Shown here: positions 52,025 through 61,835 of the stretch, piece after piece | Layout: the number at the start of each line of letters is the position of its first letter | Position numbering within the stretch: the stretch's first letter is position 1 | Origin: JADLHS01 sp039806955 | Lineage (GTDB): Bacteria > Verrucomicrobiota > Verrucomicrobiia > Limisphaerales > JADLHS01 | Assembly (NCBI GenBank): GCA_039806955.1 | Contig: JBDHQI010000015.1 | Span: forward strand, 34,418-98,417 | Direction of reading: 5' to 3' | DNA length: 64,000 nucleotides | Translations under genes and position numbers: made by a program | The notes under the pieces: model-generated | What the model was told of the DNA's origin: nothing | Databases searched by the model: none | The model's input: the letters and a program-made list of their open reading frames with translations, nothing else

Positions 52025-54893
52025 CTTGCAAATTTTTCAGGCGCTCGCGGGCAATCGTGGTCAGCGGCGTGACGGCCGGCGCATTGGAGAGCACCGCGTG
52101 GTAATAGCGGAGGATGGCGTTGGTGTCGCGTTGTCGCCAGGCGATTGAGCCCAGGCCGAACAACGCGGACTGACTCGTGTCCGCGTTTTTCAGCAGGGCT
52201 TGATAATCTTTTTCAGCATTTTCAAACAAACCGGATTCCACCGCGGCGCCAGCCCGGAGCCAGCGCGCCATGTGGTTGTCGGGCGCCAATTCCAACGCCC
52301 GGGTCAGGGTATTGCGCGCCGCCGTAAAATCCTTGGCCCGCAATTCGGCCCGACCTTTCTTGACGAAGCTCTCTGTGTTTTGCGGATCCAGTTCGGTCAG
52401 TCGCGCACTCCATTTCAACCCGGCGGCAACATTGCCGAATGTTTCACAGAGACTGACGGCTTCACCAACCACTTCAACGGTCTGTTGGTGGCGCATCGTA
52501 AAATGCTCGATAAAATCCAGCGCGGCGTTGGTTTGACCCAAACCCCACAAGGCGGCGGCTTGCGCGCTCAACAAGCGTGCCTGAAAGCGCGGCGACAAGG
52601 TGCTTTCCTGCGTCAATAATTCGGCGCTCAAGGTATTGGCGGAGGCAAACTTGCCCAGCACATTCAAGGTTTGCGCGGCTTCCAGGCGCGGCGCCAGCCA
52701 GTCTGGAGCGAGGATCATGCTGCGGTTGAAACATTCCCAGGCCTGTTGCACGCAACCGCCGTTCAGGTACGTGAATCCCGAGAAACACAAAAACACGGGC
52801 GCGTCCACCGGCCCGTTCCGACCGATCACGTCGGGCCAGGATTGGTATTGCGACATTAATCGCGGAAAGGTTTGCTGCGCCCAAGCCATCGTCAGCCGGT
52901 TTGATACCTCGTTGCCGCCGGATTCGCTGGCGGCCAGATTGATCCTTGCCGCCAAGTTGTTGGGAGCTAATGCCAATGCGCGCTCGAACCAGACCAAGCT
53001 CGCTGCTGGTGACTCGCCCCGGCGCAACTCCACCCCGTGTTGATTCAGCGTCTTACCATAAAAATTTCCCAACAACGTCACCGTCTCGTTTGTCGGGATG
53101 GTCAGATAAAGCGCTTTCCAAAACGGGGTGTTCCATCGTTCGACTTGGCGCCGGTGCGATTCAAATTGCCGGCTGCGTCGCTCCAGACTCTGCTTCCAGC
53201 GCTCTTCCCAGCGTTCTTGCTGACGCCGCATCGTTTCGGCCGGCGGGGCGCTGACCACGCCAAACTCATCCGGCTGACGCAGTTTCAGCCATTGCGTCCA
53301 ACCGTGTGGTTCGGCGGTGAAGGCTTCCAAAAACAAACCGGAACTGGAATGCAAATAAACTGTCGGCTCGTGCGCGGCAAGTGACCGGATTAATTGCGTC
53401 ATTTGCACCGGGGTCAGGGAAGTCAGATTCGTCCGGGCGGCTTCCGGCCAGCGCGTCGGATAGCGGGCGGCCAACTGGGCGAGATACGCCGGTGTAGCCA
53501 GCGTCCGCGTTTCAATCAACAGCGGCGCTTTGGATTCGTCGTGTGTACGTAATTCGGCGCGCAGCAGGGGCAACAGCCACGGTTCATCGCTGAGCGCGAT
53601 GGTGGGGCCGGCGGGAAGATCTTCGTAAAGTTGCGTGGCGAATTCCTTCAGGCTCGAGCCGTTCGCCAGCCAGATCGTGTTGAAATTGCGGACCACCAAC
53701 AGCAACGGCAGCGCGAGGCCAAGCACCATGGCTGAAACGACGGGCCAACGCCGGGCGCGCTTCCGCCATGGAGTCCATTGGAACAGCAACAGATAACCGA
53801 CGCCATAACCGGCGACCAGCGCCCACGCGTATTGATAAACCAGCAGCGCGCCGCTGAGTTCGTTCTGGCCGGGCGCAAACAACGGGTTCAAAGCCAGCCA
53901 CAGCGCCGCCAGCATAAACAGCAGATGGATGGAATGGCCGGTGAGTTTGGTGAGAAAAATGCCCGCGTGCGTGTCGTCGGCCAGTTGCACGGAATGTGAG
54001 CGCCACCGCACCGCCAGCAACAAAAAGGGCAGCCCCGCCGTCACCGTGAGCAGCCGCCACGCGGGCGTTGACAGAATCCGTAGAAAATTTTTCTGTCCGG
54101 CCACGTAAAACCGCAGGGTGGGCCAGTAATCCGCCCCCACGGCGGCACGTTCGGAAATCATCCACGGCACCAGGAAATACAGGCTCCAACCCAGCAACGC
54201 GCAGCCGCTTAAGCGCCAGAGAAACCGCCATTCCAGGCAATGTCCAAAACCCTTGGCCCAAATTACTGCCGCCAGGTAAACCGGCGCGTAGGCCAGCAGC
54301 ATCCAGTTGTCGGTCATGCCGAGCGCGTAAATCAGCGTACTCCAATACAACCACTTTTCCTGCGCGTGGCGGCGATATTCCAGGATGCCCCGGAACGCGA
54401 AGGCGAAGCACAGCACGCTGGCCATTTCCCCGGTGGCGGCGGTGGCGTGTTGCCAGAACGATCGTTGCAAGGCCAGGGCCGCAACCGCGAACGCGGGCGG
54501 CAACCATTTCCAGGCGTCGGGGGCTGTTACTACGTCGGCGAGCCTTGAGCGCATCGGGTTCGGCGCGACGGAATCGTAACGCAGAATGCTGACCGAACGC
54601 GCCAGTTGCACCAGGACCAACGCTGCGCTTCCCGCCGTGAATAGATTCAACGCCAGCGGTAGCCACCGCGCTGGCAACCAGCGGAACGCCGCGCAGATCA
54701 GCCAGCTTAGCGGACGACCAAGCTCCGGCTGTTCAGTCCAGCCCGCCCAACGCGCGACCAATCCCAAACTCGTATTCGTGAGCCAACCGTTGAGCGTGAG
54801 AAGAAACAACAAACCGGCTGCCCCACCCAGCCCCCAAAGCCAATACGCGGAAACGGCATCGCTTTCAGTGGACTGACGGTTGGTTGCGGTCAT
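51996..54893 (-). CDS. DUF2723-type membrane protein with C-terminal TPR repeats
   Basis: 965 residues. The N-terminal half has about ten hydrophobic helices (for example LWGLGGAAGLLFLLTLNGWL, LPLALNLFTAGSAALVLVQLA, LLGWSLYFLVPWMI) with the SFWQHATAATGEMASVLCFAF stretch typical of DUF2723 glycosyltransferase-like proteins. The C-terminal 400 residues are tetratricopeptide-like (ARAELRAKDFTAARNTLTRALELAPDNHMARWL). DUF2723 proteins resemble GT-C enzymes that use lipid-linked sugars, so a role in envelope glycosylation is plausible but unproven. It starts 50 bases after the RND pump gene stop. Confidence 0.82.
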   Translation of the reverse strand: MTATNRQSTESDAVSAYWLWGLGGAAGLLFLLTLNGWLTNTSLGLVARWAGWTEQPELGRPLSWLICAAFRWLPARWLPLALNLFTAGSAALVLVQLARSVSILRYDSVAPNPMRSRLADVVTAPDAWKWLPPAFAVAALALQRSFWQHATAATGEMASVLCFAFAFRGILEYRRHAQEKWLYWSTLIYALGMTDNWMLLAYAPVYLAAVIWAKGFGHCLEWRFLWRLSGCALLGWSLYFLVPWMISERAAVGADYWPTLRFYVAGQKNFLRILSTPAWRLLTVTAGLPFLLLAVRWRSHSVQLADDTHAGIFLTKLTGHSIHLLFMLAALWLALNPLFAPGQNELSGALLVYQYAWALVAGYGVGYLLLFQWTPWRKRARRWPVVSAMVLGLALPLLLVVRNFNTIWLANGSSLKEFATQLYEDLPAGPTIALSDEPWLLPLLRAELRTHDESKAPLLIETRTLATPAYLAQLAARYPTRWPEAARTNLTSLTPVQMTQLIRSLAAHEPTVYLHSSSGLFLEAFTAEPHGWTQWLKLRQPDEFGVVSAPPAETMRRQQERWEERWKQSLERRSRQFESHRRQVERWNTPFWKALYLTIPTNETVTLLGNFYGKTLNQHGVELRRGESPAASLVWFERALALAPNNLAARINLAASESGGNEVSNRLTMAWAQQTFPRLMSQYQSWPDVIGRNGPVDAPVFLCFSGFTYLNGGCVQQAWECFNRSMILAPDWLAPRLEAAQTLNVLGKFASANTLSAELLTQESTLSPRFQARLLSAQAAALWGLGQTNAALDFIEHFTMRHQQTVEVVGEAVSLCETFGNVAAGLKWSARLTELDPQNTESFVKKGRAELRAKDFTAARNTLTRALELAPDNHMARWLRAGAAVESGLFENAEKDYQALLKNADTSQSALFGLGSIAWRQRDTNAILRYYHAVLSNAPAVTPLTTIARERLKNLQDEAVNDSSN

Positions 54894-54943
54894 TAAACGC
54901 TGTTATTATACGAACAATGCGCGGCGGATTGGCAAGCCGACAG

Positions 54944-57900
54944 TCACGTCGCCGGCGGCGGTTTGGATCGGGACAACTTGCGTTCGCGCAGCCAGGCAAA
55001 GATGACGGGCGTCACAATCAAAATGTGCAACAAGCTGCTGATCATGCCGCCGATTACTGGCACGGCCAGCGGTTTCATCACTTCCGCGCCCTGACGATGA
55101 CTCCACAGGATCGGTAGCAAACTCGCCACAATGGTCGCCACGGTCATCACTTTCGGACGCAATCGCAGTCGCGCGCCGTCCTTGACCGCGCGGACCAGGT
55201 CCGCGGCATTGAAGGCGGCACCGCGTTCTTTCCGCCGTTTTTCCAACATCTCCTCCAAATAAACCACCATCACCACGCCGGTTTGCACCGCCGTGCCAAA
55301 CAGCGCAATGTAACCGACCCACACCGCGCCGTTGAAGTTGTAGCCCATCAACTTTTGCAGAAACACCCCGCCGCTCAACGCAAACGGCACCGCCAACAAC
55401 ACGTGCGCGGCTTCCGCTGCGCGGCGATAAATCTGATACAGCAGCAGGAAAATGATTAGCAACACCGTCGGAAAAACGAGCCGCATCGTTCGTGCGAATC
55501 GGCGTTGGTTTTCGTATTCGCCAGCCAACTGATACGCCATGCCGCTCCAGTTCAACTGTCGCAGCGCTGCTTCCACGTCGTGCACGAAACCGCCGAGATC
55601 GCGGTCCTGGACGTTCGCCTGCACATAAGCGCGCAGTTGTCCGTTCTCGCTGGCAATCTCGTTTGCGCCGACTTCGCGGGTGATGGCGGCCACCATTGCC
55701 AGTGGAATGTATCCTGGTTCATCCCGCTCACTGGAAACGGTTGCTCCGCCGTCGTCCGGGGCCGCCGCGCGATTGTTGTTTTCAGAATGAGTGGCGATGA
55801 GCAATCGTCCGATCTTTTCCAGATCATCGCGTTCGCCGCGTTCCAGGCGTACTTGGATCGGATAGCGTTCGCGTCCGGCGATGACGACGCTCACATTTTT
55901 GCCGCCAAGCCCTACCTCGACGGCGTCAAGCACGTCGCGCGCGCTCAACCCATAGCGCGCCATGGCCCGGCGATCCACTTTCACGTTGAGGTACGGTTTG
56001 CCCTGATCGCGCGAAGGTGAAACGCCGGTGGCGCCGGGAATTTTTCGCACGACGGCTTCCACCTCGTACGCTTTGCGCTGCAATGTCTCCAGGTTATCGC
56101 CATAAATTTTCACGCCGACCTGCGCACGAATCCCGGTGTACAGCATCAGGATGCGGCTCTCGATCGGTTGCAGCAACGCAGGCACATAACCCGGGACGAC
56201 CCGCAACTGCTCGGTCAATTCCGCCTTGAGCTTCTCGAGGGTCATGCCTTCGCGCCAGGCAGGGTTGCGCATGACACGGGGCAGTTTGATAAAGCCCAGC
56301 ACTGTGCGGTTGGTGGAAATCCATTCCGGCTTCAACGTGATGGTGGTTTCCAACATCTCGGTGGGTGCGGGATCGGTGGGCGTCTCGAAGCGCCCGAGCT
56401 TGCCCGCCACCATTTCGATTTCCGGGATTTTCGCCAGCATCTCGTCCTGCCACGACATGACCCGTTGAATTTCGGAGAATCCGGTTTTGGGCAGCAGCAC
56501 CGGCATGGACAGCAATCCGCCCTCGTTCAACGACGGCATGAATTCCTTGCCGAAACCCTGCGCCCAGTTTGCGGTGCGCGTCCAACCCGCCTGCCGCCAG
56601 CGCGCGGTCCATTCCGTTGGCAGACCGAACGCCACCACCAGGGCCGCGGCCAACACCAAGGCCGCCGCCGCAATGACGGTTTTGCGAAAGCGCAACGCCC
56701 AATCCAACACCGGATCGTACATTTTTAGCAGCAATCGCATGAAGAGGTTGCGGTCCTCGGAATGAAACGGACCGCGCACCAGCAGGCTGCACAAGACGGG
56801 GACTAACGTCACCGCCAGCAGCGTCGAACCGATCATCGCAAAGGTTTTGGTCCAGGCCAGCGGATGAAACAGCTTGCCTTCGCGCCCCGTCAGCGCGAAC
56901 ACCGGCACGAAGGCCAAAATGATGATGGCCATCGCAAAGAAGATGGGCCGCCCAACCTGTTGACAGGCCGCCAGCGTTACGCTCCAGCATTCATTCGCCG
57001 TCAACGCGCGACCTCGTTCCGCTTCGCCCCGTTCGCATTGGCGGATCACATTTTCCGTCACCACGATGGCGGCGTCCACCAGCACGCCGATGGCAATCGC
57101 AATTCCGGTGAGCGACATGATGTTGCTGGTGATGCCCAATTCCCGCATCAACAGAAACGAAATCAGAATGGAAATGGGCAGCGGCAGGGTGACGATGAAA
57201 ATGCTGCGGAAATGCCACAGGAAAATAATATGTGCCAGGGTGACGAGCAGGATTTCCTCGACGAGCGCGTGTTTCAGCGTGTCCAGGGTGCGGTCAATCA
57301 ACGTGCTGCGATCGTAAAACGAGCGGATGGAAACGCCCGGCGGCAAACCCGCCGCCAGGTCCGCGATCCGATCTTTCACCCGTTGAATCACCGCCTTGGC
57401 GTTCTCGCCGGTGCGCATGATGACCGTGCCGCCCACTGCCTCGGCGCCGTTGATGTCGAGCGCGCCGCGCCGAAACGCCCCGCCGATTTGAATGGTGCCC
57501 ACGTCGCGCAAATAGATCGGCGTACCATTCACGGTTTTGATGGCGGTTAGCTCAAGGTCGTCAGGGCTGGTGATCAAGCCGATGCCGCGCAGCACAAATT
57601 CCGCGCCGTTTTTCTCAAGCGCCTTGCCGCCGACGTTCAGATTGGCGTCCTGCACGGCGCGCAGAACTTCCCCGAGCGAAACGCCCACCGCGCGCATTTT
57701 TGTGCTGCTCAATTCAATCTGGTATTGCTTGACGAAGCCGCCGATGCTCGCCACTTCCGCCACTCCCGGCACACTGGCGAGTTGATAACGCACCTGCCAA
57801 TCCTGCACGGCGCGCAACTGCCCCAGATCGTACCCGCCGCCCGGCGCCCGGGTCGGGTCCACATACAGATAGTATTGATAAATCCAACCCAGCCCGGTCG

Positions 57901-58297
57901 CATCCGGACCGAGTTGCGGTTGCACCCCCGCCGGCATGTTCGCCTGCAAATAATTCAACCGCTCCAACACGCGTGTCCGCGCGAAGTAGGCATCCACGTC
58001 CTCATCAAAAATGATTGTGACCAGCGCGAAGCCGAACATGGAAGCGGCGCGCACGTCTTTGACGCCGGACAATCCCTGCAACCCCGTCGTCAGGGGGAAA
58101 GTCACCTGATCCTCCACCTCCTGCGGGCCGCGCCCCGCCCAATCCGCATAGACGAGTACTTGATTTTCCGTGAGATCGGGGATCGCGTCCACCGGCGTGC
58201 GATACATCGCGCGCCCGCCCAACGCGATGATCAGCAGCGTGGCGCTAATGACCAGAAACCGGTTCTTGAGACTCCACTCGATGAGGCGATGAATCAT
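54944..58297 (-). CDS. cusA: Cu(I)/Ag(I)-type heavy-metal RND efflux pump
   Basis: 1117 residues with the RND layout of a TM helix, a large periplasmic loop, six TMs, a second loop and five TMs. The HME-type motif is PVDAIPDLTENQVLVYADWAGRGPQEVEDQVTFPL in positions 35-69, and the proton-relay helix has IGVLVDAAIVVTENV (D408). The three methionines that line the CusA metal path appear in matching contexts: LLSMPVLLP (M598), APTEMLETT (M648) and SRILMLYTG (M718). This favours Cu(I)/Ag(I) over zinc or cobalt. A 50-residue insert near 870 (NNNRAAAPDDGG) is unusual. Start is ten bases after the cusB stop. Confidence 0.93.
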   Translation of the reverse strand: MIHRLIEWSLKNRFLVISATLLIIALGGRAMYRTPVDAIPDLTENQVLVYADWAGRGPQEVEDQVTFPLTTGLQGLSGVKDVRAASMFGFALVTIIFDEDVDAYFARTRVLERLNYLQANMPAGVQPQLGPDATGLGWIYQYYLYVDPTRAPGGGYDLGQLRAVQDWQVRYQLASVPGVAEVASIGGFVKQYQIELSSTKMRAVGVSLGEVLRAVQDANLNVGGKALEKNGAEFVLRGIGLITSPDDLELTAIKTVNGTPIYLRDVGTIQIGGAFRRGALDINGAEAVGGTVIMRTGENAKAVIQRVKDRIADLAAGLPPGVSIRSFYDRSTLIDRTLDTLKHALVEEILLVTLAHIIFLWHFRSIFIVTLPLPISILISFLLMRELGITSNIMSLTGIAIAIGVLVDAAIVVTENVIRQCERGEAERGRALTANECWSVTLAACQQVGRPIFFAMAIIILAFVPVFALTGREGKLFHPLAWTKTFAMIGSTLLAVTLVPVLCSLLVRGPFHSEDRNLFMRLLLKMYDPVLDWALRFRKTVIAAAALVLAAALVVAFGLPTEWTARWRQAGWTRTANWAQGFGKEFMPSLNEGGLLSMPVLLPKTGFSEIQRVMSWQDEMLAKIPEIEMVAGKLGRFETPTDPAPTEMLETTITLKPEWISTNRTVLGFIKLPRVMRNPAWREGMTLEKLKAELTEQLRVVPGYVPALLQPIESRILMLYTGIRAQVGVKIYGDNLETLQRKAYEVEAVVRKIPGATGVSPSRDQGKPYLNVKVDRRAMARYGLSARDVLDAVEVGLGGKNVSVVIAGRERYPIQVRLERGERDDLEKIGRLLIATHSENNNRAAAPDDGGATVSSERDEPGYIPLAMVAAITREVGANEIASENGQLRAYVQANVQDRDLGGFVHDVEAALRQLNWSGMAYQLAGEYENQRRFARTMRLVFPTVLLIIFLLLYQIYRRAAEAAHVLLAVPFALSGGVFLQKLMGYNFNGAVWVGYIALFGTAVQTGVVMVVYLEEMLEKRRKERGAAFNAADLVRAVKDGARLRLRPKVMTVATIVASLLPILWSHRQGAEVMKPLAVPVIGGMISSLLHILIVTPVIFAWLRERKLSRSKPPPAT

Positions 58298-58307
58298 GAT
58301 CGGCTCC

Positions 58308-59996
58308 TCAAGGTTTCACTTCCGCGCCACAATCCAGCATCTCGGCCCCGAACCACGGATTGCGCGCGCCGGGTTGCAGTTGCATCCATTCCGCCCGATT
58401 GGGTGCGCCTGGAAACGCGTCTTTCGTCATGGGGCAACGGAACACCTTCACGCTGGCAAATGCGGCTTCGTATTTGCGCGCCGCCTGCGCCAAAGCGACC
58501 GTCGCTTCGCTGAACGGATAAAACGCTTTCCGCGCGGCTTCGAGGGTCGTGGCGGAAGCGAGTTGCCCCGGGTTCAACGTGGCTCGCGCCAGCGATTGCC
58601 ACGGCCCCGCTTCCTCAAATGCCGCCAGCAGTCGTGCGCTCACTTCGGCCGCCGGCGCGGCGCGCAAATTAAACTGCTTCACGTCGTCCGCCGCGAGCGC
58701 CGCCGCCAACGCATCGGCCAGCGCCAGATAATCCGTTACCGCTTGTTGTTGCGTTGCGGTCAAGGCTGGCCACGCCTCTGTCGGGACGGTTGCGTCGGCT
58801 CGCGCCGAGGTTGGGGGGCGATTAATTTCCACTTGTCCGTCCATCAATAAATTGCCGCTCACCACCACGTTTTCCCCGGCGCTTAGGCCGCCGAGAATTT
58901 CCACGAGTGTGTCGCCGTGCCGACCCAACTGCACAGTGCGTCGGGAATAACCGCCGCCGCCCTCGTCCACGAACACCACCGCTTCCGGGCCGGTTTGCAG
59001 AATCGCACGGCGCGGTACCGCCAGCACCTCGGGCGCCGCCAATTGCACCCGGCCTTCGGCATAACTGCGATAGGTCAGAAGGCGCCGCCCGTTGACGACG
59101 GGGTTTTCCAATTCCACTCGGGCCCGCAACGTGCGCGTCAACGGATCAAGCTCTGGCGAGAGGAAATTGATGACGCCCGTGACGGATTGACCGGGATGCG
59201 CGGGCGTGCTGACGGTTACGGTTTGCCCGGGACGCACCCACGGCAGGTCTTGCTCGTAAACCTGAAACTGAAACCAAAGTCGGGAAAAATCCGCGATCTC
59301 GAACAGGCGCGTCCCCTCGGAAACATATTGTCCGGCCACGACGTCTTTCGCCGTCACGGTGCCGCCGATGGGCGCCAGAATTTCCGAGGTGAGCTGATGA
59401 GGATCCTTCTCCGGCACGCCTTGAATTTGCGCCTCCGTCAACCCCAGTTGCCGCAATCGCGACGCGACCGCCGCCCGCAATTCGTCCGGCGCGACCCGAT
59501 ATTCACGCTCCGCTTGCAGCAGCGCCGGACTGTAAATTTCGGCCAACGGTTGCCCCGCCGCCACCTCCGCCCCGACAAAACCGAAGTGCAATTTATCAAT
59601 GCGGCCGCCGACGTAAGCCGTGATTGCGCGGCGCCGCGTGTCGTCCTGTTCCATCGTCCCGGCCACCGTCAGGGTCTTGGTCAGCGCCTGCGTTTTCACT
59701 TCGGTGGTCTGGACGTTCAGCACGCGCACGGAATTTTCCGAAAGCATGACCGTGTTTTCGTCCGCGCCCGCGCCGTGGTCGCTTGCGTAAATCGGGGTGA
59801 GTTCCATGCCGCAAATCGGGCAGCGCCCCGGTTGCTCGGCCCGGATGTGCGGGTGCATGGAACATTGGTAATACCGTACGGAGCGCCCGGTGGGCGCAGG
59901 ATGGTCTCCGGAATCTCGACAACCGGACAGCGCGAACCACATCAGACCCAAGCCGACGGCGACAATCAGTCGTCCACAGCAAGAGAGAGTTTTCAT
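58308..59996 (-). CDS. cusB: CusB-like periplasmic adaptor with fused metal-binding domains
   Basis: 562 residues from ATG 59996, which overlaps the stop of the TolC-like gene by four bases. A lipoprotein signal ends in ALSGC. Next comes a heavy-metal-binding domain (YYQCSMHPHI, then PGRCPICGMELTPI), the adaptor core with VGGRIDKLHFGFVGAEVAAGQPLAEIYSPAL and ILAPIGGTVTAKDVVAGQYVSEG, and at the C-terminus a DUF3347-like domain (VFRCPMTKDAF, NPWFGAEMLDCG). The Cys/Met pairs at both ends make a copper or silver hand-off role likely. The usual CusB is shorter because DUF3347 is often a separate protein. Confidence 0.9.
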   Translation of the reverse strand: MKTLSCCGRLIVAVGLGLMWFALSGCRDSGDHPAPTGRSVRYYQCSMHPHIRAEQPGRCPICGMELTPIYASDHGAGADENTVMLSENSVRVLNVQTTEVKTQALTKTLTVAGTMEQDDTRRRAITAYVGGRIDKLHFGFVGAEVAAGQPLAEIYSPALLQAEREYRVAPDELRAAVASRLRQLGLTEAQIQGVPEKDPHQLTSEILAPIGGTVTAKDVVAGQYVSEGTRLFEIADFSRLWFQFQVYEQDLPWVRPGQTVTVSTPAHPGQSVTGVINFLSPELDPLTRTLRARVELENPVVNGRRLLTYRSYAEGRVQLAAPEVLAVPRRAILQTGPEAVVFVDEGGGGYSRRTVQLGRHGDTLVEILGGLSAGENVVVSGNLLMDGQVEINRPPTSARADATVPTEAWPALTATQQQAVTDYLALADALAAALAADDVKQFNLRAAPAAEVSARLLAAFEEAGPWQSLARATLNPGQLASATTLEAARKAFYPFSEATVALAQAARKYEAAFASVKVFRCPMTKDAFPGAPNRAEWMQLQPGARNPWFGAEMLDCGAEVKP

Positions 59997-61345
59997 GGCG
60001 TGTTTCCTTTCGTTTCGCTCGCGAGAGTTTGCAACGCTTCCCAATCGGCACAGCCGCAATAGCGAGCCAATTCAGCAAGCGCCTGATATTGTTCGGCCAC
60101 GGCTTGGGCGTAACGCAACCGACCGTCCAGCAACATACGCCGCGCGTCGAGCGCGTCGCGCAACAGCCCGCCGGATTCAAAGAGCGCCTCGGCGCTGGCC
60201 AACGCCTGTTCGCTGCGAGGAATGACTTGATCCTGATACAGCAACGCCTCGCGGCGCGCGGCGGCAGCGCGGGTGATGAGCGCATGAATTTCCACCCGCA
60301 CTATCTGGATGGCGTCGAGCGATTCCAGCTCGGCGGCGCGACGCTGCTGTTCCTCCCGGCGGACGGCGGCGCGGTATTTGGCGCGATTCCCCCACGGGAT
60401 GCTGAAGCCGAGCATGACTTCTGTGGAGCGCCAGTTGCGTTCACGAACATAAGTGCTGTTTTGCAATTCCAACATCACGTCGGGCCAGCGTTCCTTGCCC
60501 GCCAGTTGTACGCCGGCCGTCGCCACTTGAATTTCCGCCCGCGCCCGCGCCAGGTCCGACGAATGAGCCAGCGCCGCCGCCAGTAAGCGCGGGTGAAATT
60601 GAATTTCTGCCGCCACTGGTGGCAATCGCAGTCGAGGCCAGGCTTGGGTCAGATCGCGATTCAGCAATCGGTTCACGACCAAGTAAGCTTGCGCGCGGTT
60701 GGCGCGTTCGGTCTGGAGTTCGGCGGCGCGTTTGCTTTGCTCGTTTTGCAAGGTCAACACGTCCACGAGTCGCGCGTTGCCCGAGCGATAGCTGGCTTCA
60801 ATGGTGCGCGTGGTCAAATCCAGCCATTGCAAATCCTGTCCGGCAATTGCCACCGTTTCATCCGCCAACGCCGCGCGCCCCAGCGCCTGGAGCAATTCCT
60901 GGCGCAACCGTTGAAATTGCGCGTCACCCGTCGTAGCGGCCACGGCCAGTTCCGCCGCCGCCAGCTCGCGTTGCGCGCCCGGCTTGCCGAACAGCGGCAG
61001 CTTCTGTTCGAGGCCGTAAATAAAATCGCCGTCGTCCCGGCGCATCATGCGGTTTGCCGCCATTCCGCCCACGCGCACCACGGGATCTTCCCAGGTGCGA
61101 ATGGATTCAATTTGCGCGGCAGCGGCGTTGGTGCGGGCTTGTGCCGCCAGCAACGCCGGATGGTTCGTTGCCAATTCAGCGACCCATTCCGCGAGCAACG
61201 CCGGCGTGAGTTGCCGCCCGGCATCCGCTGTGGGCGGCGGATTGATGTCCGACAACTCTGGCGGCGTCTGGCCGAATCCAGACCCGCTCCCCGTGGCCAA
61301 TACAATGATGACCGCAACCAACCGACCCAGTATTTTTCTCTTCAT
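59993..61345 (-). CDS. TolC/CusC-like outer-membrane efflux channel
   Basis: 450 residues. Signal segment AVIIVLATGSGSGFG. Two OEP-type repeats of long helices (LLAAQARTNAAAAQIES, GLEQKLPLFGKPGAQRELAAAELAVA; then LARARAEIQVATAGVQLAGKERWPDVML, MLGFSIPWGNRAKYRAAVRREEQQRRAA) follow the outer-membrane efflux fold. It is the first gene of the overlapping cusCBA-like operon and completes the tripartite pump. Confidence 0.9.
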   Translation of the reverse strand: MKRKILGRLVAVIIVLATGSGSGFGQTPPELSDINPPPTADAGRQLTPALLAEWVAELATNHPALLAAQARTNAAAAQIESIRTWEDPVVRVGGMAANRMMRRDDGDFIYGLEQKLPLFGKPGAQRELAAAELAVAATTGDAQFQRLRQELLQALGRAALADETVAIAGQDLQWLDLTTRTIEASYRSGNARLVDVLTLQNEQSKRAAELQTERANRAQAYLVVNRLLNRDLTQAWPRLRLPPVAAEIQFHPRLLAAALAHSSDLARARAEIQVATAGVQLAGKERWPDVMLELQNSTYVRERNWRSTEVMLGFSIPWGNRAKYRAAVRREEQQRRAAELESLDAIQIVRVEIHALITRAAAARREALLYQDQVIPRSEQALASAEALFESGGLLRDALDARRMLLDGRLRYAQAVAEQYQALAELARYCGCADWEALQTLASETKGNTP

Positions 61346-61432
61346 GCCAATCAGAATTTTTCAACTTCAAACCACGCCTCCGTACGCAGTGCGTCCGGAA
61401 CAAGACACACGTCAGGTGTTTGATATGAAGAA

Positions 61433-61780
61433 TCAGATCAGCAGGGCGCAATTCCGCTGGAACAGCGGAACGGCTGGGAGCAACTCGAAGGCAGAAGGAG
61501 AAGGGAAAAGGTTTGCCGCCGTCACTACGCCAATGACCGGAGTCGTGGCGCGCGCCAGATCCGCATGAAAATCGGTTGAACTGTTGACGGGCAGCGTCGC
61601 GGCGGCTACCGGCAGCGCATCAGGAGTGGCGGCTTCCACGCAACCGCAGGTGGTTTTGGTGACGCAACAAGCGCAGACCGGCTCAGGTGTGGCTGCCGCT
61701 GTGGTGACTTTGGGCGCGGCAACCATGATTTGCAGCCAAATCATGGCCAGACCCAGAATGATTGCCGCCGTCTTTTTCAC
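61433..61780 (-). CDS. Small exported Cys-rich protein upstream of the copper pump
   Basis: 115 residues. Signal peptide (AAIILGLAMIWLQIMVAAP), then a compact cysteine cluster CACCVTKTTCGC in positions about 37-48, an Ala/Thr/Pro-rich linker and a hydrophobic end (VPLFQRNCALLI). No named domain. The cluster could bind a soft metal such as Cu(I). It lies 87 bases upstream of the TolC-like gene on the same strand, which suggests a role in metal sensing or hand-off. Confidence 0.65.
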   Translation of the reverse strand: MKKTAAIILGLAMIWLQIMVAAPKVTTAAATPEPVCACCVTKTTCGCVEAATPDALPVAAATLPVNSSTDFHADLARATTPVIGVVTAANLFPSPSAFELLPAVPLFQRNCALLI

Positions 61781-61835
61781 CGCTTTAATTCATCATTTAC
61801 CGTGCCAGACCCCGCTCGGAAGTGTAATCCGGGCG

